DNA of 64,000 nt, taken from Hyaloperonospora brassicae (lineage: Eukaryota > Oomycota > Peronosporomycetes > Peronosporales > Peronosporaceae). Of this stretch, positions 10,362-20,500 are shown piece after piece. The position numbers and the translations under genes are program-made. The stretch covers positions 124,001-188,000 of the forward strand of contig CANTFL010000086.1 of NCBI GenBank assembly GCA_947650285.1, given 5' to 3'. Every line of letters begins with the position of its first letter. Position 1 is the stretch's first letter. The notes under the pieces are model-generated. The model saw only the letters and a program-made list of their open reading frames with translations, did no database searches and was not told the DNA's origin.

Positions 10362-11952
10362 CAGTACGAGCCTTCTTCTTCCGATGAAGATAGCCCCCAC
10401 GTTCAAGAACATCCGTCAAGTTCTTGCGTTCGCGCTCCAGACAATCCGTCTGGTCGCGCAGATATGATACCTCGGTATTCAACCGAGATATCTCCCCGCG
10501 AGCTGTCGCCAGCTCGCCGAAAAGGGAGCGGACATCCCGCTCGACCTGAAGCTGCGCCGTGGCATAATCGGCGCGATCCCTCGCCCGATCAGCCTCGTGA
10601 CCCTTGCGGTTCTTCCGCACGGTGTCGGTCAAAGCGTAGCGTCGGTCGCGCTCGTGCTTCAAGTCATCGCGCAATTCATCGATTGCGCGATCCATCTCGT
10701 AAGGGTCAAGATGGTGGGCCTGGGGTTCTGGAGGAGGTCTTTCCTCCTCCACCACATCCTTTGGTGGATGCTCACGGTGATCAACGCTTTCTAGTGGAGC
10801 GTATCTTAAATTACCGTGACGATTCAGGATCAAGGACGAGCTACCTCGTCCAGTGGCGGGGGTATCCACCCTCTTGGAACAGCTGGGAGCCCCGCTCTCA
10901 GCTGTTGATGGATGTTGAAGGTCTCGTCCGCCAGTATGACGAAACCCATCCGATGAGCCCTGTGGCCCATCGGTAAACACGCGCCCTAGGCGCTTGTAGA
11001 CGGATTGCAAGTTTGCAATCGCGTCACGCATCTCAGCCGAGACGTGTGCCCTTCCCCAGGGCGAATTTAGGGAGTACACATCCCTATGTGCACGCTGCGA
11101 GTTGTCAACACAACTCGCGCAAGGGTCTCCCCATGTGAGGCAAGGAATGCCTGCCTCACTAGATAAACAATGCAACCGGTACCTAGCACCGGTTGGCGTT
11201 CGCCGTTCGAACCTGAGGCGTGTTGCCTCAAGTTTCTTGAGCCACCCTTCTCGTCCAAAATTCTTGACGTTTTGGACGAACGCGTTCCACGCAGCAAAAA
11301 GCGATGTTTTGTCACGCTTTTGGTTGCTGTTGTACCATCGATGTCTAAGGAAGACATCGAGATAAAAGTCTTCTTCAGCGCGAAAGTTCTTCGCGCTGGA
11401 ACTCAAGCCGTGAAGCTCGGTTGCATCGAATAAGGGTATTCGATGGTGTTGGCCTGTCTCGTGAGACAGGCTATTGATGAGTTGTTCGGGCAAACTCCAC
11501 GGCTTCAACTCATCACGCTTCACAGTGGTACCCTTGTCGGTACCACGGCTCCCAGATTGACGACGGCTCGCGCCATCGTCATCACGCTCGTGCGAAGACG
11601 CACGAGCCGGCGGTGGTGAAGAATAGAACTCACCACCCTGATCATCGTCATCACTGCCGAACAGACTGTGATGCGAATCACGAGTCCGTTCGTTCGGCAG
11701 TGGCCTTGGCGAATACTGAGGCGTCGCCGGTGAGCGAGACGCCTCTGGAGCATTGCCCGAGTCAGACACGTCTGACTCGCCAGAGTAGATGACCTCCACA
11801 TCGGGGTCATCGTGCGCACGCGGCGTGATACCGCGTGCACCTGCAGCACCTGTTGCTGCAGGCGAAGAAGGGGCGGCAGACGCTTCGTCGTCTGCCGCAG
11901 AGGCTTGCACAGCACCAGGCTGTGTGGGTCTTGAGTCACCTCGCATAGACAT
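10348..11952 (-). CDS. antisense ORF of the retroelement, 534 aa
   Basis: An uninterrupted 534-codon frame runs opposite to gag-pol. It covers the chromodomain region and the 1.1 kb between it and the polypurine tract. I do not recognise the protein. The N-terminal 150 residues are acidic, Ser/Pro/Asp-rich and probably disordered. Residues about 150-300 look globular, with W-containing helices (KPWSLPEQLINSL, LDVFLRHRWYNSNQKRDK, FVQNVKNFGREGWLKKLE) and a Cys-rich stretch (CLTWGDPCASCVD). The C-terminal 110 residues are a charged heptad-like coiled coil starting around DELRDDLKHERDRR. It remains open although every sense gene is broken, which suggests recent constraint or recent origin. Antisense ORFs are known in some plant LTR elements, but whether this one is homologous is unknown. 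Confidence 0.6.
   Translation of the reverse strand: MSMRGDSRPTQPGAVQASAADDEASAAPSSPAATGAAGARGITPRAHDDPDVEVIYSGESDVSDSGNAPEASRSPATPQYSPRPLPNERTRDSHHSLFGSDDDDQGGEFYSSPPPARASSHERDDDGASRRQSGSRGTDKGTTVKRDELKPWSLPEQLINSLSHETGQHHRIPLFDATELHGLSSSAKNFRAEEDFYLDVFLRHRWYNSNQKRDKTSLFAAWNAFVQNVKNFGREGWLKKLEATRLRFERRTPTGARYRLHCLSSEAGIPCLTWGDPCASCVDNSQRAHRDVYSLNSPWGRAHVSAEMRDAIANLQSVYKRLGRVFTDGPQGSSDGFRHTGGRDLQHPSTAESGAPSCSKRVDTPATGRGSSSLILNRHGNLRYAPLESVDHREHPPKDVVEEERPPPEPQAHHLDPYEMDRAIDELRDDLKHERDRRYALTDTVRKNRKGHEADRARDRADYATAQLQVERDVRSLFGELATARGEISRLNTEVSYLRDQTDCLERERKNLTDVLERGGYLHRKKKARTVSTT
10362..10976 (+). pseudogene. integrase tail with chromodomain
   Basis: This frame is the same as that of the integrase C-terminal domain and is separated from it only by the TGA at 10359-10361. 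After a charged linker it encodes a chromodomain (about 10788-10950) with FLVERIL, YLVQWRGYPPSWNSWEP and LVRQYDETH. That is the aromatic-cage/WEP pattern of chromovirus integrase tails, which direct integration to particular chromatin. It ends at TAA 10974-10976. The whole segment is overlapped by the antisense ORF 10348-11952. Confidence 0.85.
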
Positions 11953-12070
11953 GTTAACTATGCGAGGTCAAGCGGAAAGTGAGTGGAACGGACCAAATAA
12001 GTGCTCCCTGTCCCAATGGTGGCCAACGGGTGGCCTCCATATTTCGATAGTCACACGGTGACTATCAGTT

Positions 12071-12082
12071 AAGGGGGGGTGA
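12071..12082 (+). other. polypurine tract
   Basis: The sequence aagggggggtga lies immediately 5' of the right LTR, the expected place for the plus-strand primer of reverse transcription. Confidence 0.8.
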
Positions 12083-12472
12083 TGTAACGGGGCAGCCCGT
12101 TACATGAAATTGTCACTTTAAGGAAAGTGACAATAAAGAATATAAAGATGGATATTCTTTAAACAATATCACCAAAGTGGTGATATTGAAGGGTCGACCA
12201 AAGGGTCTGTTCATTGGTTGATATCGTGATGATATCAACCCACCAATCGCCGCAAGACGCGCGCAATGAGTGGTGATGAGACGTCACCATACATGCAGTT
12301 ATATTAGTATAATTGAATTAAGTCAAACGAAGAGACAGTAGTTTAAAGACTTAATTTATTAATATAACAGTTCTACTTTTACCCTACCTACGCTTCCTCG
12401 CTCGCCACGTGTACGTCCGTCGGGGCACCCAAATCCCTTGCGTTCAGTTACGCAAGGGTGTGCCCCGTTACA
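12083..12472 (+). repeat. right LTR
   Basis: 390 bp, with the same TGTAACGGGGCA/TGCCCCGTTACA ends as the left LTR. By my alignment it differs by 4 substitutions plus one single-base insertion and one deletion. Confidence 0.95.
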
Positions 12473-12847
12473 TTCAATGTCATTGTCATGTAACAGTATC
12501 ATTCCGCTAGACAAGTTCCCGTCAGGCGCCAGCAAAGGAGGAGTTTCGCCGCAGCAGGTTGTCTGCGACGTGGAGATGAGTCTCGTGCTGACTTCAGCTC
12601 GCCAAGAACGACCTTAAAGGTCTGAGCAAGACGATGCAAAAAGAAGAGGAAAGATGTTCCAGCAAAAGTCTTCGAAATGTCCTTCGAGTCGTGATAGATA
12701 GACGGTGGAGGATAGTGCCGCTGATCCCAATTAAGTGTGGTTGCGACACCACACGTAAATGGGATCGGCGGCACTATCAAAGATAAGCGAATGAAGGCAG
12801 GAAACGAATGATCCGCAACGAAATCTTGCGATCAACGAAAGGACGCG
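12473..12847. repeat. 375-bp direct repeat S, right copy
   Basis: Second copy of the segment at 4118-4492, starting on the base after the right LTR and ending ...ggacgcg as the first copy does. The 93-codon minus-strand frame is retained at 12499-12780. The left arm of its hairpin carries three of the eight differences between the copies. Confidence 0.9.
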
Positions 12848-14466
12848 GCTTTGACTCAAAATCAATTCAAACGATAGCTAAGCTCACGTCGCTCGTAGAT
12901 CTCGATCGAATAGGAAGTACGAAGGATGAACGTCTGATACAGCAGTGTGGGGAGTACAGGAAATACCATGTGATGTGATTTTGGGTGCTACAGCACGCAT
13001 CACGGAGCAGCATACAAAAAGTGAAAGGCTTGATGCTAACGTCAGTGAGATATTTGCCAAGTGACGAGAGTGTCAGCGTATCGATGTGTGGTGCCTCTGT
13101 GGCGGCACTTGCCTTTCGAGTGGAGAAAGCTAGTATGCCTTGCCGGTGAGTTAAGTGCGCCACTGGACAAATGGGCTTCTTTTCGAGTAGCATGGTGTGG
13201 ATTGCGACATTTCGAAACCAGAGACTATTGAGATGATAGGATGGCTACGCAAGCGTTTGATATGGGCAATCTTTAGCTAATCCACATGTGCTACTTTCCG
13301 AGATTCGTCGCTCGATCGTGTATGTTCTGTCGACATTGACGGCCTTATGCTCTGGTCCTTGCGAGACGAGGAAGCGAATCGTGCGTACTGTGATTGCAAG
13401 TACGCGTCTAGGAAATAGGTGCGGCTTACAACACGCACGATCCCCTCCCACACAAAATGCGGCATAACTCTGATCGGCTTTGCCGGTCAAGTCCCTTCCG
13501 TCAACGAGCCCAACGGCGCCAATTTACCAGCCGACATAGACGCAAAGATCGCAGTTGCGCATCAGCTATGTCGTGTGCTCCAAGCAAGTTTGGGCTGCGT
13601 CATCGCTATGCCTGTGTCGACGTGAAGCGATGCAACATGCAGTTACGGTCGAGACTCCAATGCAGTGGCTGTACAGGTGTCTAAGTGTTAGCGTGTACGG
13701 ACATTGTCTTGCGTGCAATAGTCCATCCCGACTGCAAGCGCTTGCATGGTCTATGCTCGAAGGCCACAAAACGCAAAGCAGATACCTCCGCGCAACTGCA
13801 AAATGGAAGTTCGATGTGGCACCTCACCAGAGGTAATCGGCGGAATGTAGCGACATAAGGAGGTGCTGCTTCGACGAGGGTCGCGACACCCGCTGAAGGG
13901 CTGTGCCGAAGAAGCTGATTGAGGATGAGGAAGTTGGTTGTTGTGCGTGGAAAGAGCTGAGCAATGAGACGGTAAAGTTTCCCACCGTAAACGGCAGAAA
14001 CATGCAAATTGGATGGCCGCATCACGAATGGCTGGCTCATTGGTTGGCCGATACGATGTAGACAGGTATCTATCGACCCGCGGTCAGCCCTTCGTTTGCC
14101 GTCTACTGCAGCTGCATGCACACCACTGTATCTACGCGCGAGCTGAATACAGACCCATAATGTACTGCCACCGACAGCCTGTAAAGTGCCGAAACGGTCG
14201 TACAGACCACTTCAGGATTGTTCACGGCCGATTAGGGTCTCACGCAAGCAAGAAAGGTCTGGAGTCCATACAATGTGTGAGTCGGACGAAGCTGACTGTG
14301 CTATTTGGTTCATGCATTCAGTTCGACCGTGCACTACAGCTCCCAGTTCCTCCATTATCGCTACGAACGAAATCAAACTACGAACCAAATCGAATCAACG
14401 AGCGTACGTCCACCACTCCTGTCGGTCTCCCCATAAACGGCACGTGGTTGCCAACACAGCTCTGCC
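12848..14466. other. gene-poor spacer
   Basis: No gene is supported. The longest frame is 186 codons (14013-14573 plus) and runs into the 3' end of the GST gene on the other strand. The 146-codon minus frame at 13681-14121 has no family motif. Neither has neighbouring splice-consistent exons. Confidence 0.5.
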
Positions 14467-15720
14467 CTATTGCTGGCCGTGCGCCGCGTTCCACTCCACA
14501 ACCTTCGGGTGCTTCCTCACCTGGTCGTACACGCGGTACACGCTCGGGTACGAGTCTTCCATGGTGCTCATGAGTTTCGGCAAGTTCGTTGTAAAGTCCA
14601 CCAGCACAGCGTAGATGGCCAGGTCTGCCACGCTGAGGGCCTGACCCGCCGCGTAAGGCCCTTCGTTCTTTGCAATGCGCTTTTCCAAGAACCCTATCGT
14701 CTTGGGCACGACCTTGGCTAGTTCTGCGCGCAAAACATCCTTCTTCTCCATGTTCTTCTCACGGTGCGAGGCGCCCCACAGAGGTTTGTTGAACATGTCG
14801 TCCATGATCGAGAGCAGCTCGTCGATACGGTAAGCAGCAAGCGGATCCGTCATGGGGTACAGTCCCGACATGGTGCCAGCGTACCGAAGGATCGCCAGCG
14901 CCTGCGAGATCATCTCCCCGTTTACTTCTAGCACTGGAAACTGGCCGAACGGCAGTGTCGACCTGCGCGTCACCATCTCCTCGTGCGGAATGCGCTCGTC
15001 TTCGAACGCAATGTCGCCAATGAAAAAGGCAAGACGGATGGGCTCGCCACGTCCGAGGTTGGGAAAGTATGTGAGCTTCAGCTTCGGCGCGTTGTGCTCG
15101 AGTCGGTACCACTCTTGGACTTGTGGGTGACTCGCGACCTTGTCGTGCATCGCGTTCAGTAGCTTGTAGTCATTCAGTACCGTCGTGGGGATGAAGTCGA
15201 GGAAGCCCGAACGGAGCGACTTGACCCACACGTAGATGGCCACTTCGTGCACGTAGACGCGGTCCGACTGGAAAAACGGCGTCTGCTTCATTTTCGCGAG
15301 ACGAGCCTCCAAGAGTCCAGCGTAGCGAGGCAGCGTGGCGGTCGTCAGTTCCTCCCGCATGGCTTTTTTCTTGGCCACGTCGGACTCGTGGAGCGATGGA
15401 ACCAGCCTCACTTCAATCTCGCCCATCACGCTCAGCACCTCATCGATCTTTATCGCCAGCTCGGGCCTCGTGGTGGGATACAGTCCACCCAAGCGGCCAG
15501 CGTACCGCATGATGGCGTACGATTGCGTCATCACGTCGCCATTGACCTCGAGCGTGGGCACTTGGCCCAACGGGAACGAGTCCTTCGTGGCCATGAACTG
15601 CGCAGGCGTAAGGCGCTTGTCTTCAAAGGGGACGCCGCCAATGTAGAAGACCAGGCGCGCGGCCTCTGCACGGCCAGCAGCAGTAAAGTCCGTGAGTTTG
15701 AGAGAGGGGAACGTGCTCAT
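14467..15720 (-). CDS. double-domain glutathione S-transferase
   Basis: 417 aa in one exon, with two complete GST units in tandem (about 1-205 and 212-417). Each has a thioredoxin-like N-terminal half and a helical C-terminal half, so it is twice the usual GST length. The second unit begins LKLTYFPNLGRGEPIR, with a Tyr at the position of the catalytic Tyr of sigma/alpha/mu-type GSTs. The first begins LKLTDFTAAGRAEAAR, with Asp there. Glutathione-side motifs are present in both: GQVPTLEVNG and QSYAIMRYAG in unit 1, GQFPVLEVNG and SQALAILRYAG in unit 2. The role is conjugation or peroxide reduction with glutathione in the cytosol (family knowledge). The first unit may be structural or use another residue. 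The next gene upstream on the same strand is a TauE-like transporter, 235 bp away. Confidence 0.93.
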   Translation of the reverse strand: MSTFPSLKLTDFTAAGRAEAARLVFYIGGVPFEDKRLTPAQFMATKDSFPLGQVPTLEVNGDVMTQSYAIMRYAGRLGGLYPTTRPELAIKIDEVLSVMGEIEVRLVPSLHESDVAKKKAMREELTTATLPRYAGLLEARLAKMKQTPFFQSDRVYVHEVAIYVWVKSLRSGFLDFIPTTVLNDYKLLNAMHDKVASHPQVQEWYRLEHNAPKLKLTYFPNLGRGEPIRLAFFIGDIAFEDERIPHEEMVTRRSTLPFGQFPVLEVNGEMISQALAILRYAGTMSGLYPMTDPLAAYRIDELLSIMDDMFNKPLWGASHREKNMEKKDVLRAELAKVVPKTIGFLEKRIAKNEGPYAAGQALSVADLAIYAVLVDFTTNLPKLMSTMEDSYPSVYRVYDQVRKHPKVVEWNAAHGQQ

Positions 15721-15955
15721 GGGGAAGATCGATGTTGAAGCAAATTGGAAACTGAAGATACGAGAGTGTCCGCTAACGACTCATTACACCAAGACGCCGT
15801 TATCTTTGACCTGCATGACGTCACCGGGTAGTCTGAGTGCGAAAGGTCGTGGAAGCCATCACGTTGGACCTGCAAAGAAGATCGAGACCGTTCGATCGAT
15901 CGAAGATCTTTTCGCTCCATATGGAACATGTCGCGGATGTAGCACAACGTTTTAT

Positions 15956-17581
15956 TTATCGGAGACAAAGCGAGCGAAACCCGCGAAAGCCGATTGTTGA
16001 AGTGCGGACAAAGCCCAACACGCCCATAACGAGGCAACTGATTCCGATGAAACCCGCCACGAAAAAAACCACGAGCGCCGATTTGCGGGATTTCTTGACC
16101 AGATACGACATCCCCAGCTGTCCCACGAGGCCGGCGGCAAACCCGACGACGCCATGCCATAGCGCGTGTTCCACGGACAACGTGCCTAGAATGATAAACT
16201 GGATCGTGGTGGCAGACGATGTAAACAAGATCATCGACGACGACGTGGCCGATGACACTTGTGGCAGCAGTCCCATTTCAAGCAGCAGTGGACCTTTCAC
16301 CATACCCCCTCCAATGCCGAGTAGACCGGCGGCTATGCCAGCGGCAGTGCACAGCGCAGGGTACTTGATCACTGCTTGTTTCGTCCAGACCATGTCGCCC
16401 TTGGCATACGTGTAGTCAGAAGCCTGCAGCATCGTGTGAAATCGGCTGATCTTTATACCAAAGTAGATCGTCACGCTGACGAAGAACGGGAACGAAGCGA
16501 GCGTGAGCAGCCAGTAGCCGGCACTGCCACAAGACAGCCCGATCATGCTCGGCATATCGTGGCCACCTTTTGCCAATGAAAACAGCACAAGGCCAGTCCA
16601 CGTCAGGAGCAGCACACCCATGTCTGCCAGCGGGACAGTGCGTCGCGCCTTGGCGATTTCTCGCACCGAGACGAACTTCACGGGTCGATTGGCTTGGAGC
16701 CCCCATGTCAATGCCGACCCATGTTCGTTGTCGTCGCTGCTCGCTTCTTCGTCTTCCGTGCTCGCTTCCGTGCTAGTTGACAAGCTGCGACTGTCCTCGC
16801 GGTAGGCTTTTGCCGGCACGATCTGGAGCTGAAGGTTCGCCTTGTCCGGCGACTTGTACGTCTTCCACCTCAAGTACGCCCGTGCAACTGCTTGGAACTG
16901 CTTGAAGTGCGACTCGTACGGCAGCAACCGCCAGTACGCTACCACGTCTGCCGCGACCTTGCGGTCCATGGCCGTCTCTTGTTGCCACATGTTATTGCCC
17001 TTGCGGTACGTGCGACAAGCGGTTCGACTTAGAAACCCCACGAGACAGATGGTAGTGAGCCACTCTGGAAACACGGCGTTCAGATGGACCCCAATGATTG
17101 TCCCAGCGAGCGTCAGGGGTTCCATGAGCAACATTGTCTCGTAGTCAATCAGCGGGCGATGAAGCACCAATGGGTGACGTTTGCGAACGTTCACGAGGAA
17201 GCTGGCGATTGCACCGCCAAAGATAGTGGCCTTGGACAGTGGTACGGCCTCGTGGGCCGACAGTCTCATTAGGATAATGTACATCGGGACAAGAAGCCCT
17301 CCGCCACCCAATCCCGACCCAGCAGCTAAGACAGTGGCGACGAACCCACCGATGGAGCCGGCGATCTCTTGTCGGGATAGTGGAAACAGCGCATCGGTCG
17401 CACACACGCCGCCATCACACGTGCTGTACTTGAGACCCTTTGCCAGACAATCAGCAGATACTTCACAGGTCAGCTGTGCCTCAGTGGATGGCGCCTGCGA
17501 GTCGTTGACATTGGCCGCAAATGCGATGGAGCAGATGGACAGACACGTTGCAAAGAGCAGCAGTGTGGAGCACGGGATCAT
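15956..17581 (-). CDS. TauE/SafE family (sulfite exporter-like) membrane protein
   Basis: 541 aa in one exon. It starts with an apparent signal peptide (about residues 1-22, ending FAA) and a Cys-containing luminal segment (ECEVSADC-like spacing, about 38-60). Two multi-span halves are separated by a charged cytosolic loop (about 215-305, Ser/Asp/Glu-rich). The glycine-rich AAGSGLGGGGLLVPMYIILM in the first half and GIAAGLLGIGGGMVKGPLLL in the second are the paired signatures of TauE/SafE (DUF81) transporters. The family exports sulfite or organosulfonates in bacteria, and the eukaryotic substrate is not known. The reverse-strand AATAAA overlapping the stop codon may be the polyadenylation signal. 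Confidence 0.9.
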   Translation of the reverse strand: MIPCSTLLLFATCLSICSIAFAANVNDSQAPSTEAQLTCEVSADCLAKGLKYSTCDGGVCATDALFPLSRQEIAGSIGGFVATVLAAGSGLGGGGLLVPMYIILMRLSAHEAVPLSKATIFGGAIASFLVNVRKRHPLVLHRPLIDYETMLLMEPLTLAGTIIGVHLNAVFPEWLTTICLVGFLSRTACRTYRKGNNMWQQETAMDRKVAADVVAYWRLLPYESHFKQFQAVARAYLRWKTYKSPDKANLQLQIVPAKAYREDSRSLSTSTEASTEDEEASSDDNEHGSALTWGLQANRPVKFVSVREIAKARRTVPLADMGVLLLTWTGLVLFSLAKGGHDMPSMIGLSCGSAGYWLLTLASFPFFVSVTIYFGIKISRFHTMLQASDYTYAKGDMVWTKQAVIKYPALCTAAGIAAGLLGIGGGMVKGPLLLEMGLLPQVSSATSSSMILFTSSATTIQFIILGTLSVEHALWHGVVGFAAGLVGQLGMSYLVKKSRKSALVVFFVAGFIGISCLVMGVLGFVRTSTIGFRGFRSLCLR

Positions 17582-20500
17582 GATCGATGTGCATTGACAA
17601 AAGTGACAGGTTGGGCGGGCAGACTGGTGCCGAGTTATGACTGGTGGAGGGTCCTACGCCTCGCGTTCTCTCTCACGGGTTATATGAACACGCATTCACG
17701 TGCTGCTGCTGGTTGTGTATACTTACACGCACACAGGACCACTTGGTTCATGTTTTGTGTTTTTGACGCTCTCGAACGTCTTGACGTGCTCTTCCTCCAG
17801 TAAGTTGTCCTGTTTTGAGCTGTGCTTTTCTGCACATGATTAAATTCGGTATCCCGAGCACACTCTGTAGCCGCAACGTCATGAATTCTACGATTTAGCC
17901 AGAATGGGCACTGCAATCACTTCAAACTCCTTTTACGTTGCGGTTTGTTCGTAGCACCGATAAAAACACCAGTCCCCATTAATTATATACAGTGAGCCAA
18001 GATATTCTACGTCACCGAGAAACAAGGCCGGGCCAAGTGCTGTGTGCGTTGCAAACATTAATTAAATGTTGCACGGACTTTATGAGCAACCTGGTGACTG
18101 AACGAGCATACACCGAGCGGGGAGCTGGATCCAGGGGAATGATTGAGTGTAATCATTGATTGCAGTCCGTCGCAGTGAACATATCCGAGACACTTACAAC
18201 ACGTCCAATTCGTACACTTCTTCTCGTCATTCTTAACCTTCTAGATCCTACCAAAACATCGTCTTTGGTCAGCTACCGCTCAACATGCTCATTCACCACG
18301 AAAAGGTAGGAAAGCCCCAGAATCCTAGGTTTGAATGGAATGAAAGCACCTTGATAGGTAAATTTGAGGACTAAGGTGCCATTGACAACACACGCTGAGT
18401 GTAACGAGGGGAGCCCAATAGAGCATATCGACATAATAAATGTCAATGTTTACATACAATATTTGCAGATACAACTTTTATACGGTCACCCTTGAGAGGT
18501 ACTATTTAATTACTTCTGCTCATTAATCAATGTGGGTGATGCATTTCAAACGAATAATGCGCCGAAACAATAATGGAAGCGCGCAAATGGTGGCTGGCGG
18601 ATTGTTATTTTTCGTGTAAAGAGATATAATTGAGAATGGTGCGACTTTAAGTTAGGATAGGCATATTATATATGCGGATCTCTTTTTTATTTTAGAAGAA
18701 GTGTGCATAAACCTAAATTACTTCCTCTGCACACACGGTCAGTAAGAATCAAGACACCTGCCCCCACTGTTGTCAGTGTAGATTATCTTATGCTATTGCA
18801 GCGTGAGCGTGGTGCTCCGTTGAATTTCGCACTGACTGATAGGCCACTGTGCTAGCCATCATTGTCGCAAATCAGTGAGATACACGCTGAATGTGTGTTT
18901 AGCAATGTCGTCACCACACTCGTTTGTCAATATACAAAATGCAATGTGAATATACATTTCGGGTTTATGTCATTATCTATTCAGCTAGTAAAACTCTACT
19001 GAAGTCTAATGACTGCTCGTTAGTAATTATTTCATCGTGCATTATTAGTCAGTCTCTAGCTGGCCGAGGCGCTACTTAACGAGAAGCAGAGGTCGGCATG
19101 TATATCTGGTGCTGAGTATTGGGGATGTTAGTGAGAGAGGCGGGCAATTGATGATACCAAGGAGGCTCTCATGAAGATATCTACAATTTTCTATTTACAT
19201 TACCGAAAAACGTTGTTTGATTGTGCGCGCTTCCTCGACCCGGTATTGTGCATGGATTCTCAAGATGTTGTATTTTACTGATAATAGTGTCAATATATGT
19301 ATATATCTATATATTTGTGTTAACGCGGAGAGCACTTTCTTACAACGATATTTGTGACTAAGGTTTTGGGCGAGGCAACTAAAGACTAGGCTATCGCGTT
19401 TATTCGTTCGACTATGTACAGTATTAGACTTTTCCACACGCAACGCTGAAGATTGCGGTCAATCTTAAATCGATCAAAGCCATAGCCTTTCATTGTAAGC
19501 ATTGTTTCGATTGACATACGTATGTAGAGATTTGTAAATCACTAGCGTCTCTAGCTAACGAAGTCGCGATGGACAAATTATGTTTCCACAAAAAAACAAT
19601 GTGTAATCCCGATGCATCAATTTTCATTCTATTCACTGTGCCTTTTTCACTAATATCGAAGTACGCACGTACCCAGTCCAACTTTCTCGTCATCATTCTC
19701 TCCTTTCCTGACCCAGTCGCCATCTCGCAGTTTGATCAGACTGACAGTTCTTCTTCCGGCACTACTGATCTGCTTTCGCAGTACTTTATGTGATCCTTAC
19801 ATGCAGTGTATCTCACATTACTGCTACCGGTTCTATTTCGTAACTCTGCAATGCGTGGCGCTGCGATTCGCTTTTTCGACCGTCGTGGCTTGCATTACAA
19901 ACGAACTTGAGCTTGAATTCGCCGCGCTTGCGCTTGCTTCATTTTCGAAATGCCTTTGAAGTCTCCTCGTTGTAAGCAATAATTATAATGGGTACCAAGA
20001 ATTATAGCTTCTGTGGCGAAGTAAATAATAGATTCTGTGGTGAAGTGGGGTTTACAAAATTTTCTGATGGGTCACGAGTGCTCATTGGCGCCCAGACAAA
20101 CGGCCATTACAGGGAGTACTCCGTTTCCGTGTGTAACGTCTTTCTTACCTAGTGGGTATGTGGGCAGGGTGAGTTGAAAATTCCTTAATAAAGTCAGTTT
20201 AATGCCGAACATGAATGTTTTTCGAACCGTTCGGAATTCGATCGAGCGCGATTCTTCGCTCAATCGTCTTTAGTCTCGGATGGTACATGATGCGCGTATA
20301 CCTGATCAATATGGACCTCCTAGTCCGACAATGCACACGCAACTACTTGGTACACTTGCCTTCTGACCCCCTGATCCGTCTCGCAGTCTTGAATCTGAAT
20401 CATTAAGAGTTGACCAATCGCAGTTGCAGTTTTTGCAGTTCTACACGCGCCTGTTCAAACGATTCAGGGGAGGAACTTGTGGGGAACAAACGTCTCTCTC

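Larger units (their letters stand above)
4493..12472 (+). mobile_element. Ty3/Gypsy LTR retrotransposon with antisense ORF
   Basis: About 8.0 kb, bounded by two 390-bp LTRs that differ by 4 substitutions and 2 single-base indels, so the insertion is fairly young. The internal order on the plus strand is gag (zinc knuckle), protease, RT, RNase H, integrase and chromodomain. RNase H before integrase identifies Ty3/Gypsy, and the C-terminal chromodomain places it with chromoviruses. The sense genes carry several in-frame stops and frame changes (near 5050, 5354, 6792, 7756, 7801-7806, about 9747 and 10359), so this copy is non-autonomous. A 534-codon antisense ORF in the 3' part is intact. No 5-bp target-site duplication is visible (acgcg on the left, ttcaa on the right). 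Instead a 375-bp repeat abuts both ends. Confidence 0.95.

Noticed and set aside
4488..12477. Normal 5-bp target-site duplication
   Set aside because: acgcg before the left LTR and ttcaa after the right LTR do not match.
13681..14121. 146-codon minus frame near the GST gene
   Set aside because: No motif, no splice-consistent neighbours, and overlapped by plus-strand frames.
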